This document shows, piece by piece, positions 27,927-36,353 of a stretch of 64,000 nt of DNA. Made by a program: the position numbers and the translations under genes. Source of the DNA: Methylophilaceae bacterium (lineage in GTDB: Bacteria > Pseudomonadota > Gammaproteobacteria > Burkholderiales > Methylophilaceae). The notes below the pieces were generated by a model. It worked only from the letters and a program-made list of their open reading frames with translations. It was not told where the DNA came from and searched no databases. The first letter of the stretch is position 1, and every line of letters begins with the position of its first letter. Location of the stretch: contig JABFRO010000001.1 in assembly GCA_013141125.1 (NCBI GenBank), positions 186,001-250,000 of the forward strand, given 5' to 3'.

Positions 27927-29156
27927 ATGATACCAAAATCAGGATTAGTGATTGCAAGTCTGCTCGTATTGCCATTAATTAGTGTTGCCGATATGGCTCC
28001 GGTGACTCCTGTTCCTGCCGATGTGGCACGGGTATTAAAGCTGCCCGCAGATTTTCAGATTAAAGTTTTTGCCAAAATAAAACCTGCCGGAAGCGATTTT
28101 TTCCGTGGAGCCAGAAGTCTGGCATTTGACGCAGAAGGTCATCTTTATCTTTCTACCGGCCGCGATAATCAGGTGCTAATGCTGCCGGATCGCAACAAGG
28201 ATGGCCTGGCCGATGAAATCATCACTGTGGCGGATAAACTCAATGCGCCCCAAGGCCTGGCCTTTGTTGGAGACAAGCTGCTGGTAGCCAATCAGGATGG
28301 CGTGGTTGTGTTGGAGAAAAACGCGCAAAAACCCAATCCGCAACCATGGCCAGCTGGCAAAGTTAGCCCGCTAATCAGCGGCTTGGCAACGGGCGGGCAT
28401 ACGCTTAAAGCCATGAAAATCGGCCCGGATGGTTTTCTCTATCTGAATGTGGGTTCCAGCTGCAATGTGTGCGTAGAGAGCGACCCGCTACGTGCCACCA
28501 TTTTGCGCTATAGCGTGCAAGGTCAACCCGCAGGCGCGCTCACGACGCTGGGCCGTCACGCAGCTTCGCCCATCTGGGCCAGCGGCTTGCGCAATTCCGA
28601 AGGCATGGCCTGGCAGCCACAGACAGGCGCTCTGTATGCCACCAATCACGGTGCGGATATGCGTTCAGGCGTTAAAAATGGTGCTGCTGATGACGACTTG
28701 CCGCCGGAACATCTGAATAAAATCGAAGCCGGTAAAAACTACGGTTGGCCGCATTGCTGGGGCAATCAATTTACTGATCCCAATTTTCCCGGTGCGGAAG
28801 GCTTTTGCGCGACCACGCAGCCACCTGCCATTACTTTTGATGCCCACGCCGCGCCTATAGGCATCATCTTCCTCAATCAATCCAATTTCCCGCCGGAATA
28901 TCGCAATGATGCCATCGTCGCTCTGCACGGTTCATGGAACCGCACCCAGCCTAGTGGTTACAAGCTGGTGCGCGTCAAATTCAAGCAGGGAAAACCTGTG
29001 GAAGTGGTGGATTTTGCAACAGGCTGGTTAAGCAAAGAAGGCGCATGGGGCAGGCCGGTGGATGTAGTGGTAGGGCCGGATGGTGCTTTGTATTTATCCG
29101 ATGATAGAGCCGGGTTGGTTTACCGTATTTCTTACCACAAGAAAGCCGCCCAATAA
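27927..29156 (+). CDS. Exported PQQ-dependent sugar dehydrogenase / L-sorbosone dehydrogenase-like beta-propeller
   Basis: A 409-residue protein with a signal peptide (about residues 1-21, ending SVA) and a six-bladed beta-propeller of the soluble glucose/sorbosone dehydrogenase family. Diagnostic stretches are ARSLAFDAEGHLYLSTG, APQGLAFVGDKLLVAN, ASGLRNSEGMAWQPQTGALYATNHG and ALHGSWNRTQPSGYKLVRV. Whether it binds PQQ and which substrate it oxidises is not clear. The ATG at 27927 is preceded by AAAGGGGAG; a TTG at 27921 is less likely. It starts 15 bases after fccB, so it is probably in the same transcript as the sulfide dehydrogenase. Confidence 0.86.
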   Translation: MIPKSGLVIASLLVLPLISVADMAPVTPVPADVARVLKLPADFQIKVFAKIKPAGSDFFRGARSLAFDAEGHLYLSTGRDNQVLMLPDRNKDGLADEIITVADKLNAPQGLAFVGDKLLVANQDGVVVLEKNAQKPNPQPWPAGKVSPLISGLATGGHTLKAMKIGPDGFLYLNVGSSCNVCVESDPLRATILRYSVQGQPAGALTTLGRHAASPIWASGLRNSEGMAWQPQTGALYATNHGADMRSGVKNGAADDDLPPEHLNKIEAGKNYGWPHCWGNQFTDPNFPGAEGFCATTQPPAITFDAHAAPIGIIFLNQSNFPPEYRNDAIVALHGSWNRTQPSGYKLVRVKFKQGKPVEVVDFATGWLSKEGAWGRPVDVVVGPDGALYLSDDRAGLVYRISYHKKAAQ

Positions 29157-29181
29157 TTTTTTTGAATAAGAGAGTTTTAAT

Positions 29182-29766
29182 ATGAATCTGCGTTTAATCC
29201 CGCGTTTAGCTCGCCGTGCAACATTACTTTGCGCTTTCGTACTATTAACCCCTACAGCCCAAGCGCAGGGCACAGGCAAAATGTTGGTCAGCATCAACCC
29301 GCAGGAATACACGCACCCCATCAACCTGTGGCGCTATTATCACAACTACTGGTTTTATCAAGGGCCACTGCTGGAACCCATAGTTATTCAAACGCTTAAT
29401 GAAAAGTTTGGCGAAGTCAGCCTGTGCAGCGGAAATTCAAGCGCCAATACGCTGGTGAAAATAAATCCCAGTGTGTTCTACAATCCAAAAATGACCCAGT
29501 ATTACGGCAAGCTCACTGCACACGTCTACACCGGCAGCGGAAAACTCATCGCTAGCTACAAGGCCGAAGCCGAAACCAGCGGCTTTCTTGAAGTATTCCC
29601 CGATCACCAAATCGCTACAACCTACCGCCTGGCCATGGATAAACTGATAGCCAAAATGCAAACCGATACGGCATTGCAACAGGTGATGAAAGACGGGCTT
29701 GCGGTGGGAGAAACCAGTTTACCTTGCTCTATGGTGGTGACTTTGCCTGAAGAGGTGGTGAAGTAG
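29182..29766 (+). CDS. Exported protein of unknown function
   Basis: A 194-residue protein with a signal peptide (residues 1-28, cleavage after AQA) and no recognisable domain. The mature part begins GTGKMLVSINPQEYTHPINLW, has aromatic patches (RYYHNYWFYQGPL) and two cysteines that may pair (SLCSGN and LPCSM). Composition suggests a soluble beta-rich periplasmic or outer-membrane-associated protein. It follows the PQQ-dehydrogenase-like gene by 25 bases and is likely co-transcribed with the fcc cluster. Confidence 0.7.
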   Translation: MNLRLIPRLARRATLLCAFVLLTPTAQAQGTGKMLVSINPQEYTHPINLWRYYHNYWFYQGPLLEPIVIQTLNEKFGEVSLCSGNSSANTLVKINPSVFYNPKMTQYYGKLTAHVYTGSGKLIASYKAEAETSGFLEVFPDHQIATTYRLAMDKLIAKMQTDTALQQVMKDGLAVGETSLPCSMVVTLPEEVVK

Positions 29767-29977
29767 TGGGTGTGGTAAGGTTGAGAATTTCTGTTACCGA
29801 CCAAAACTTGGCATTTACCTATTGAACGACAGCTTGGTGCTGTTGGCGAACGGTCAGGGATGAATGATCATTGACAGCAGCCGACCGCTAAAAACCATCA
29901 ACGATAGAGTTTTGAACTATTGCAGAGTTTTAAAATGGCGTTCTATAAATCAGACGCTATCAAGGTGTCCGTTTTTA

Positions 29978-31921
29978 TTAGACCATGACAGGGAGTGTGA
30001 AATAAAAGCTGGTTCCCTTGCCAAGCTGAGTATTGAAATGCAAAGCGCCGCCATGGGCTTTAATTAGGGAACGACTGATCGACAAGCCCATACCCATGCC
30101 GGTCGGCTTGGTGGTGTAAAAAGGGGTCAATATTTTTTGTTGTTGGTCTTGAGCAATACCTGGTCCATTGTCCTTCACTCTGACCTGTATGCCATTATCG
30201 GGTGTGATGCAACTATGGATAGATAAGTGGCGTGGTGCTGTAATGGGCAAGGTTTGCAAGACTTCAATACTATTTCGGATCAGGTTGATAAGTACCTGTT
30301 CAATTTGTATTTGATCCACGGCAATAGTTGGCAGATGGTTTTCCAAATCGAATGTTAGCTTGATGTTGTTTATTTTAAGTTCATCAACACAAAGGCTGAC
30401 AGCATTATGAATCAACACATTAATGTCTGTGGCTGAACTTTTGATTGAATGGGCTTTGAGGAAATTTCTCATGCCATGGATTAACTGACCCGCTCTTAAC
30501 GCTTGTTGCTGAATTTTAATTAGAATCTCGGCAAGCTTGCCCAGATCAGGGTTTTCAGCGTTAGCAAACACCAGGCTGACTTCGGAATAGATGGAAATTG
30601 CCGACAAAGGCTGGTTGACTTCATGAGCAATGCCTGAAGCCATCCTATTCATCAACTCTAGACGGGTGATATGGGCGAGTTCGTCCAGATGCTCCTTATC
30701 TTGCAATTCCCTGTGTTTACGCTCGGTCACGTCTTGGGAACAACCCACCATACGCAGCGGTTTTTTCATTTCATCGTATTGCAATCCACCGCTGCCATGG
30801 ATATAGCGCATGTTGCCATTCGGTGGCATGATGCGAAAATCCAATTCCGCTATCATTTTCCCGGTCAGACAATCATTGACCCACATTTTCATCGAGGCTT
30901 GGTCTTCGGGATGGATTAATGCCAAAAACGCTTCCAGGGTATGCCCAAAGGTTTCCCGGGCAACGCCATAAATTCGGTACATTTCGGCCGACCAACTGAT
31001 GGAGCCGGTTGCCACTTCTATAGCCCAACTCCCAATATGGGCGATACGCTGTGATTCGGACAATATCTGCTCGCTGTCCAGCAATTGCTGTTGTGCTTGT
31101 TTGCGCCTTGTGATGTCCTCATGGCTAACCACCACCCCGCGACGAGAGCCTTGTAATGGCGATGCATTCATCTGAAACCAGCGCTGCTGATGAGGAGAAT
31201 GGCACGGGTATTCCAATTGAAAGGTTTCCCGCTCTCCTGCCAGTACCGCCACAATACCGCGATAAGCCGCATTGGCTTCCCTGCCATCCGGTTGATTCCT
31301 GGCATGCTTGCACACGTCCAGATAATTAACCCCCAACGCATCCCAGCGGGATGCCAACAAACCATTGTCTTCGGCAAACTGCCGCCAGGCGTTGTTGACC
31401 GCAAAAATAACTCCCTGTCCATCCAGTACGGCGATGTGCGCGGTAAGTGAGTTGAGAATGCTGGTATTCAGGGCATTACCGTCGCTGAATTTTTGCTCCA
31501 GCTGTTTACGCTCAGTGATGTCGGCAACAAATCCATACCAGAGCGTGGAACCCTCCGCCTCCCGTTGCAGAATGGCGTGACCCAGCAGCCAGCGCACCGT
31601 GCCATCGTCAAACTTCACCCGATATTCAAGGCTCCACGGACTCAAGTCCCGTACCGAGTTCTGGATGGAAGCATTGATGCGGTCATAATCATCCGGGTGA
31701 AGAATGGCAAAGACTTTGGATGCATCCTCGCAAACGTCCTCGGGGCTGAGCCGGTATATATCGCGGATGGCCTCACTGGCGTAAGGAAAACAGGAACTGC
31801 CATCGGAACATAAAAGAAATTGAAATGCCATGCCAGGCAGCTGGCTGGCGATTTTATTGAGGACTTGTCTTTCCGCTTCAACTGCCTCTGTCTGCTTACT
31901 TTTGGTTATATCAGTAGGCAT
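29978..31921 (-). CDS. Cytosolic multi-PAS sensor histidine kinase (FixL/NtrB type), orphan
   Basis: A 647-residue kinase without membrane segments. Three PAS/PAC units are visible, each closed by a DITERK-type tail (WYGFVADITERKQ, VVSHEDITRRKQ, GCSQDVTERKH). The phosphoacceptor is H433 in GIAHEVNQPLSAI, followed by the N box NLIRNSIEVL, G1 DNGPGI and G2 GMGMGLSISRSL. The start MPTDITKSKQ is itself shaped like the tail of another PAC unit, so an N-terminal sensor domain seems to have been lost; an in-frame stop lies three codons upstream. No response regulator gene is adjacent. Sensed signal unknown. Confidence 0.9.
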   Translation of the reverse strand: MPTDITKSKQTEAVEAERQVLNKIASQLPGMAFQFLLCSDGSSCFPYASEAIRDIYRLSPEDVCEDASKVFAILHPDDYDRINASIQNSVRDLSPWSLEYRVKFDDGTVRWLLGHAILQREAEGSTLWYGFVADITERKQLEQKFSDGNALNTSILNSLTAHIAVLDGQGVIFAVNNAWRQFAEDNGLLASRWDALGVNYLDVCKHARNQPDGREANAAYRGIVAVLAGERETFQLEYPCHSPHQQRWFQMNASPLQGSRRGVVVSHEDITRRKQAQQQLLDSEQILSESQRIAHIGSWAIEVATGSISWSAEMYRIYGVARETFGHTLEAFLALIHPEDQASMKMWVNDCLTGKMIAELDFRIMPPNGNMRYIHGSGGLQYDEMKKPLRMVGCSQDVTERKHRELQDKEHLDELAHITRLELMNRMASGIAHEVNQPLSAISIYSEVSLVFANAENPDLGKLAEILIKIQQQALRAGQLIHGMRNFLKAHSIKSSATDINVLIHNAVSLCVDELKINNIKLTFDLENHLPTIAVDQIQIEQVLINLIRNSIEVLQTLPITAPRHLSIHSCITPDNGIQVRVKDNGPGIAQDQQQKILTPFYTTKPTGMGMGLSISRSLIKAHGGALHFNTQLGKGTSFYFTLPVMV

Positions 31922-32292
31922 GATAGTTGTTTAGTCCCCCAATCAACTAATGTAACCTTACTCTAACTCAATGAGACCAACCTCTCAAAAAGCAGGAAAT
32001 AGAAGCCCAGGACACAACCAGTTGATTATTAATCACTACATAAAAAACATATTTTAAAATCCCCGATAGGGAATCCAGCGTTAACAAGAAAACAGGGCAA
32101 TGATCTTGCACTAAAAACCGCTATAAGCTTATAACAATTAAAATTTATACACCAACACTATTCGTATAAATTCCTAGGCAGATTGATCAAACTCGAATGT
32201 CTGGTATGTCTGCAAAGCCGCCGTTAGCGCAGAATGTCATAACAGGCCGTTGTGGGGCGCAGGAAGAACGACAAATTAAACAAGGATGAACT
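31922..32292. other. AT-rich intergenic region upstream of tpm
   Basis: About 370 bases between divergent genes. It starts with TGTTTAGTCCCCCAA-type sequence (31928-31948) shared with 10618-10638 and is otherwise AT-rich. Presumably it holds the promoters of the kinase and tpm. I see no RNA gene, clear palindrome or reading frame. Confidence 0.4.
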
Positions 32293-32970
32293 ATGCAACA
32301 CGAATTCTGGCATGAACGCTGGCAACAAAATCAGATAGGCTTTCACCGTGATGAGGTTAATGCTTATTTACCGCAGTTCTGGCCTGGGTTGGGGATTGCG
32401 GCGGGTAGCCAAGTATTTGTGCCTTTGTGCGGTAAAAGCTGGGATATGCTGTGGTTGCGCGATCTGGGCTATGAGGTGATTGGGGTGGAGTTGAGTGCGT
32501 TGGCGGTGCAGGCTTTTTTTGCTGAAAATGGGCTGTCTGCACATAGCTACCAACAAGGTAAATTCAGTGTGAGCGAGGCGGGTGGCATACGCATTTATTG
32601 CGGTGATTTTTTTGAGCTGACGGCGGAGTTGCTGGCCGATACAGCGGCGGTTTATGACCGCGCGGCGCTGGTGGCGTTGCCAGCGGAGATGCGTGCGGTT
32701 TATGCTGTGCATATGCAAAATCTGCTCGCCTCTGGTACTCAAATACTATTGGTGGCTTTTGATTATCCGCAGCCTGAAATGCAGGGGCCACCATTCAGTG
32801 TGCCAGCGGATGAAGTGCAAGCGCTTTATCAAGCCTGGTGCAAAGTTGAGTTATTGCATACGCAAGATATTTTGGCCTCTGAACCACGCTTTCGCGCCAA
32901 GGGCGTGAGCCGGATGCAGGAGCTGGTGTATGCGCTGCAGGTGTTGGATAAGCCTGCAGTTGATGAATAA
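32293..32970 (+). CDS. tpm: Thiopurine S-methyltransferase (TPMT family)
   Basis: A 225-residue cytosolic SAM-dependent methyltransferase. It keeps the family layout: EFWHERWQQNQIGFH at the N-terminus, the SAM motif VFVPLCGKSWDMLWL, GYEVIGVELSALAVQAFF, and DRAALVALPAEMR. Bacterial members methylate selenium and tellurium compounds as well as thiopurines. AAGGAT precedes the ATG. It stands alone between long intergenic stretches. Confidence 0.93.
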   Translation: MQHEFWHERWQQNQIGFHRDEVNAYLPQFWPGLGIAAGSQVFVPLCGKSWDMLWLRDLGYEVIGVELSALAVQAFFAENGLSAHSYQQGKFSVSEAGGIRIYCGDFFELTAELLADTAAVYDRAALVALPAEMRAVYAVHMQNLLASGTQILLVAFDYPQPEMQGPPFSVPADEVQALYQAWCKVELLHTQDILASEPRFRAKGVSRMQELVYALQVLDKPAVDE

Positions 32971-33101
32971 TTGGTTGAGCAACTTTGGGGGAGCGCTATA
33001 AATTTACAATCGTCACTCATGCCGTGTTGCTACAAAATTTCATACCCTATGATTATGATGCTTAAGCAAAAAACTGTGATGTGACTAACCCGATGTTTTT
33101 T

Positions 33102-33347
33102 CTATTCAACAATCTCGGCATGAACCGCGCTTAGCGCATCCTGCAAGGTTTCCTCGTTCAGTGCGTTAACCCCGGTAGCCAGCAATTCAGCGGCCTGAGT
33201 GGCTAGCTGCGGTAAATCATGGCTATCTAGCTCAGCAATAAGTCCAGCTGCCGCTCCGGCTACCTTCAGCAGCGCGTAACGCTCCTTCATCAGCAATTCA
33301 ATTTCTGAACGCAACATATTATTTTCTTGATTGATAGAGCTTTGCAT
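33102..33347 (-). CDS. Small hypothetical protein
   Basis: An 81-residue acidic, largely helical protein with an N-terminal coiled-coil-like segment (NNMLRSEIELLMKERYALLKVAGAAAGLI) and an Ala/Leu-rich remainder. I do not recognise a family. The ATG at 33347 has AGGGAAG at a good distance, which supports translation. It stands alone between tpm (convergent) and rlmJ. Confidence 0.55.
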   Translation of the reverse strand: MQSSINQENNMLRSEIELLMKERYALLKVAGAAAGLIAELDSHDLPQLATQAAELLATGVNALNEETLQDALSAVHAEIVE

Positions 33348-33546
33348 AATGGCTTCCCTGTGATGGCCTCCTAAAGAGCGCGTATCATGCGGTTAGCCGC
33401 GCTATCTGTCAATTGCTACGCTAATCATTAGGCGGGATTGTTGGGCAAACACCGATAGCAAATGGCTTATTGCCCAGTGTTGCTTGCGTGGGATTACTTT
33501 TAAGTCCGATAAGTCTGCTAGACTAGGATACAAAAGGCCAGGATAC

Positions 33547-34392
33547 TCAAGCCATCTGGCTTTCCAGCGTAAAGCCTGCACTTTTGTCTTGCCCCAATAA
33601 CTTAACCAATAGCGGCATTGTTTCTTGCAAAATATCAGGTAAGGTCCAAGGCGGGTTGGCAATAAATAGACCGCTGCCGTGCATTCCAAAGCCATCGAGC
33701 GCTGGTGCTTGTACCGTGAGGCTTACATTTAGCCAGTTTTTGAGTTCCAGTTTTTTGAGTTTTTCCAGCATTCTTTGCGGTTCCGGGCGTTGCAATTGCG
33801 GATACCAGATGACATAGGTGCCGGTGGCAAAACGTGTCAGGCTGTCCTTAAGCGCTTCAACCACGCGATCGTAATCCTGTTTTTCTTCATAGGGTGGATC
33901 AATCAGCACTACGGCGCGGCGCGAGGGGGGCGGCAACAAGGCTTTCAGGCCGGCAAAACCATCCTTGCTGTCTATCATGGTTTTGCGGTTGGGGGTTTGA
34001 TGGCGTTGTTTGAGCAGCTTGCTGTCATTTGGGTGCAATTCAAACAGGCAGACTCTATCTTCCTTGCGCAGTTTGGCATCGGCTACCGCCGGGGAGCCGG
34101 GGTAGCGCCTGAGCGGCGTGCCGGGATTAAGCGTTTTGACCAATTGCACAAAATCAAGCAGCGGCCGGGGTAAATCGGGGGCATCCCACAGACGCGCAAT
34201 ACCGGTTTCATATTCGGCATTTTGCGTGGCATAGCCCGTATCCAGAGCATACATGCCCGCACCGGCGTGGGTGTCGATATACCACAAGGGTTTATCTTTC
34301 TGCGTTGCGTGTTGCAGAATCTGCGTTAACACAAAATGTTTGAGCACGTCGGCATGGTTGCCTGCGTGAAAAGCGTGACGATAACTGAGCAA
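33547..34392 (-). CDS. rlmJ: 23S rRNA (adenine(2030)-N6)-methyltransferase
   Basis: Methylates A2030 of 23S rRNA. The 281-residue product begins LSYRHAFHAGNHADVLKHF, the near-invariant start of RlmJ (YhiR). WYIDTHAGAGMY is the SAM motif and VVLIDPPYEEKQDY the catalytic DPPY. The start codon is TTG (34392): no ATG is available at the conserved N-terminus and AAGGAT lies at the correct distance. Length is normal. Monocistronic and divergent from the zinc transporter. Confidence 0.95.
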   Translation of the reverse strand: MLSYRHAFHAGNHADVLKHFVLTQILQHATQKDKPLWYIDTHAGAGMYALDTGYATQNAEYETGIARLWDAPDLPRPLLDFVQLVKTLNPGTPLRRYPGSPAVADAKLRKEDRVCLFELHPNDSKLLKQRHQTPNRKTMIDSKDGFAGLKALLPPPSRRAVVLIDPPYEEKQDYDRVVEALKDSLTRFATGTYVIWYPQLQRPEPQRMLEKLKKLELKNWLNVSLTVQAPALDGFGMHGSGLFIANPPWTLPDILQETMPLLVKLLGQDKSAGFTLESQMA

Positions 34393-34481
34393 AATTCTAT
34401 CCTAAGGAAATCTGTAAAAATACCTTGCGTATTATAGGCCGCGTGTCGGTTTTTTTATTGGCAATAGGTTAACATCCTTGT

Positions 34482-35408
34482 ATGAATCATGCGCATCCGC
34501 ATCATCACGACCACTCCCATTCGCTGCATTCCAACAGTAATGCCTTGCTATGGCCGTTTTTATTGACATTGGCGTTTGCTATCATTGAAACATTTGGCGG
34601 CTGGTTCACCGGTTCATTGGCGCTGCTGGGCGATGCCGGACATATGTTTTCAGATTCTGCGGCGCTGGCTTTGGCTAGTCTGGGGGCGTGGATTGCGCGT
34701 CGGCCACCTTCGGCCAAACACAGCTATGGTTTGATGCGCGCCGAAGTGATGGTGGCCTTGCTTAATGGCGTGCTGATGCTGTTTGTAGTGGGTTTTATTG
34801 TCGTTGAGGCGATTGCGCGACTGGCGCATCCGCAACCGGTTTTGGGCGGCGAGGTAATGCTGATTGCCTTGCTGGGTTTGCTGATTAATTTACTGGTGGC
34901 CTGGCGCTTGGGGCAAAATCAGCATAGCCTGAATAACCGTGCCGCCTTGCTGCATGTGTTGGGTGATGTGCTGGGTTCAGTGGCAGCGCTGGCAGCGGGC
35001 GCTGTGATTTATTTTAGCGGCTGGCTGGCGATTGATCCGCTACTTTCTATCTTTATCTCGCTATTGATTCTGGCTTCTACGCTCAATTTATTGCGTGAAG
35101 TGCTGCATGTGCTGATGGAAGGCGTGCCACCGGGTTTGGAAATTGCCGCAGTGAAGCAAGCCATGACCGCACATCCGCAAGTGGTTGAAGTGCACAGTGT
35201 GCATATCTGGGCTTTGTCCTCTGAAATCACCGCACTTTCAGCGCATGTGGCGCTGGATGATTTACAGTATTGGCATGGAGTTCTGGCAGATTTGCGTGAG
35301 ATGCTGCATACACGTTTTGACATCGACCACGTGACCCTGCAACCGGAAAGCGTGGCTGCGTTGAAGAATGGTGAAGTGGCGTGCTGGCTTACGCAGAAAG
35401 ATGGATGA
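34482..35408 (+). CDS. Cation diffusion facilitator (zinc/cobalt/cadmium exporter, CzcD/ZitB type)
   Basis: Inner-membrane proton/metal antiporter of 308 residues. A His-rich head (HAHPHHHDHSHSLH) is typical for zinc binding. Six membrane helices follow; the transport site residues appear as LGDAGHMFSDS in helix 2 and LHVLGDVLGS in helix 5 (HxxxD-type pairs). The cytosolic C-terminal domain (VHSVHIWALSSEITALSAHV) is complete. Exports Zn(II) and related ions in the family. It ends six bases before the UDG gene. Confidence 0.93.
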   Translation: MNHAHPHHHDHSHSLHSNSNALLWPFLLTLAFAIIETFGGWFTGSLALLGDAGHMFSDSAALALASLGAWIARRPPSAKHSYGLMRAEVMVALLNGVLMLFVVGFIVVEAIARLAHPQPVLGGEVMLIALLGLLINLLVAWRLGQNQHSLNNRAALLHVLGDVLGSVAALAAGAVIYFSGWLAIDPLLSIFISLLILASTLNLLREVLHVLMEGVPPGLEIAAVKQAMTAHPQVVEVHSVHIWALSSEITALSAHVALDDLQYWHGVLADLREMLHTRFDIDHVTLQPESVAALKNGEVACWLTQKDG

Positions 35409-35414
35409 GAATAT

Positions 35415-36053
35415 ATGCCACAAAATTTTGATAGCGCATGTCGACAATGCGAGCGTCTGGCGGGTTTTCTCGATCAGGTTAAAACGCAATATCCGACGTA
35501 TTACGCAAAACCGGTGCCGGCCTTTGGCGTAGAAACACCCAAGTTGTTAATCGTCGGACTGGCACCCGGCTTGCATGGTGCCAATCGCAGCGGCAGGCCG
35601 TTTACCGGCGATCATGCGGGCATTCTGCTCTATGAAACCTTGCATAGGTATGGCTTTGCCAGTGCCGCACAATCGGTGGCATCTGATGATGCCTTGCAGT
35701 TGATTGATTGCCGCATTACCAATGCCGTCAAATGTCTGCCGCCGGAAAACAAGCCCACCGGAGAGGAAATCAATCGCTGTAACCAGTTTTTGGCCGCCGA
35801 GCTTGCCGCCTTGCCAGCTAGCACCGTGATACTGGCGCTGGGCAGTGTGGCGCATAAAGCCATATTGAAAGCGCTCCATCTTAAAGCGGCTGATTATGCT
35901 TTTGCCCATGCCGCCCGCCATGCCTTGTCCAATGGTCAAGTGCTTTATGACAGCTATCATTGCAGCCGCTACAATACGCAAACCAAACGCCTGACGACAG
36001 CCATGTTTCACGCGCTGTTTGCTGCCATTCAACATGAATTAAAGGAGATATGA
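35415..36053 (+). CDS. Uracil-DNA glycosylase family 5 (UdgB-like), 4Fe-4S
   Basis: DNA repair glycosylase of 212 residues. The family 5 motif GLAPGLHGANRSGRPFTGD spans residues 48-66 and the second motif HCSRYNT is near the C-terminus. Iron-sulfur ligands are visible as C9-x2-C12 at the start and further cysteines in DCRITNAVKC. Family 5 enzymes remove uracil and also hypoxanthine or xanthine and lack the catalytic Asp of family 1. The gene is packed between the zinc transporter and a tautomerase (one base from the latter). Confidence 0.92.
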   Translation: MPQNFDSACRQCERLAGFLDQVKTQYPTYYAKPVPAFGVETPKLLIVGLAPGLHGANRSGRPFTGDHAGILLYETLHRYGFASAAQSVASDDALQLIDCRITNAVKCLPPENKPTGEEINRCNQFLAAELAALPASTVILALGSVAHKAILKALHLKAADYAFAHAARHALSNGQVLYDSYHCSRYNTQTKRLTTAMFHALFAAIQHELKEI

Positions 36054-36054
36054 A

Positions 36055-36240
36055 ATGCCTTACGTAAATTTGAAAATCGCCGGTTCACTTACACCCGAAC
36101 AAAAAGCAAAAATAGCGGAAGAAATTACCGATACTTTGGAGCGTATTGCGCATAAACCCAAAGCCTATACTTACATCACCTTTGACGAAGTGAAAGCGGA
36201 AAACTGGGCGATTGCCGGTGAATTGCTGGGTAAAGGCTAA
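36055..36240 (+). CDS. 4-oxalocrotonate tautomerase family protein
   Basis: A 61-residue tautomerase subunit. The catalytic N-terminal proline is directly after Met (MPYVNLKIAG), and the rest (LTPEQKAKIAEEITDTLERI, then TYITFDEVKAENWAIAG) is typical of the oligomeric 4-OT family. Physiological substrate unknown. AAAGGAG precedes the ATG, which lies one base after the UDG stop codon, so the two are coupled. Confidence 0.92.
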   Translation: MPYVNLKIAGSLTPEQKAKIAEEITDTLERIAHKPKAYTYITFDEVKAENWAIAGELLGKG

Positions 36241-36269
36241 CGCTTGGTCTACTCTGGATTAGTAAGTGG

Positions 36270-36294
36270 GTGGGCAAATGTTCTTGTTGCCCAC
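36270..36294. repeat. Small hairpin between tautomerase and MgtC genes
   Basis: GTGGGCAA (36270-36277) pairs with TTGCCCAC (36287-36294) around a nine-base loop. A further GTGGGCAA follows at about 36305. There is no T tract, so attenuation or a protein site is as likely as termination. Confidence 0.45.
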
Positions 36295-36353
36295 CGTGGC
36301 CAAGGTGGGCAAGGCAATCTCTATTGCCTACAGGCTCTAACGAGAAATTGCCC

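Noticed and set aside
29767-29977. Inverted-looking fragments (GACAGCTTGGTGCTGTTGGC, CAGCAGCCGACCGC) suggestive of a tRNA or element end
   Set aside because: No cloverleaf can be built and no exact repeats were found in the window.
32368-32742. Minus-strand frame of 124 codons opposite tpm
   Set aside because: Lies within tpm and reflects its codon pattern.
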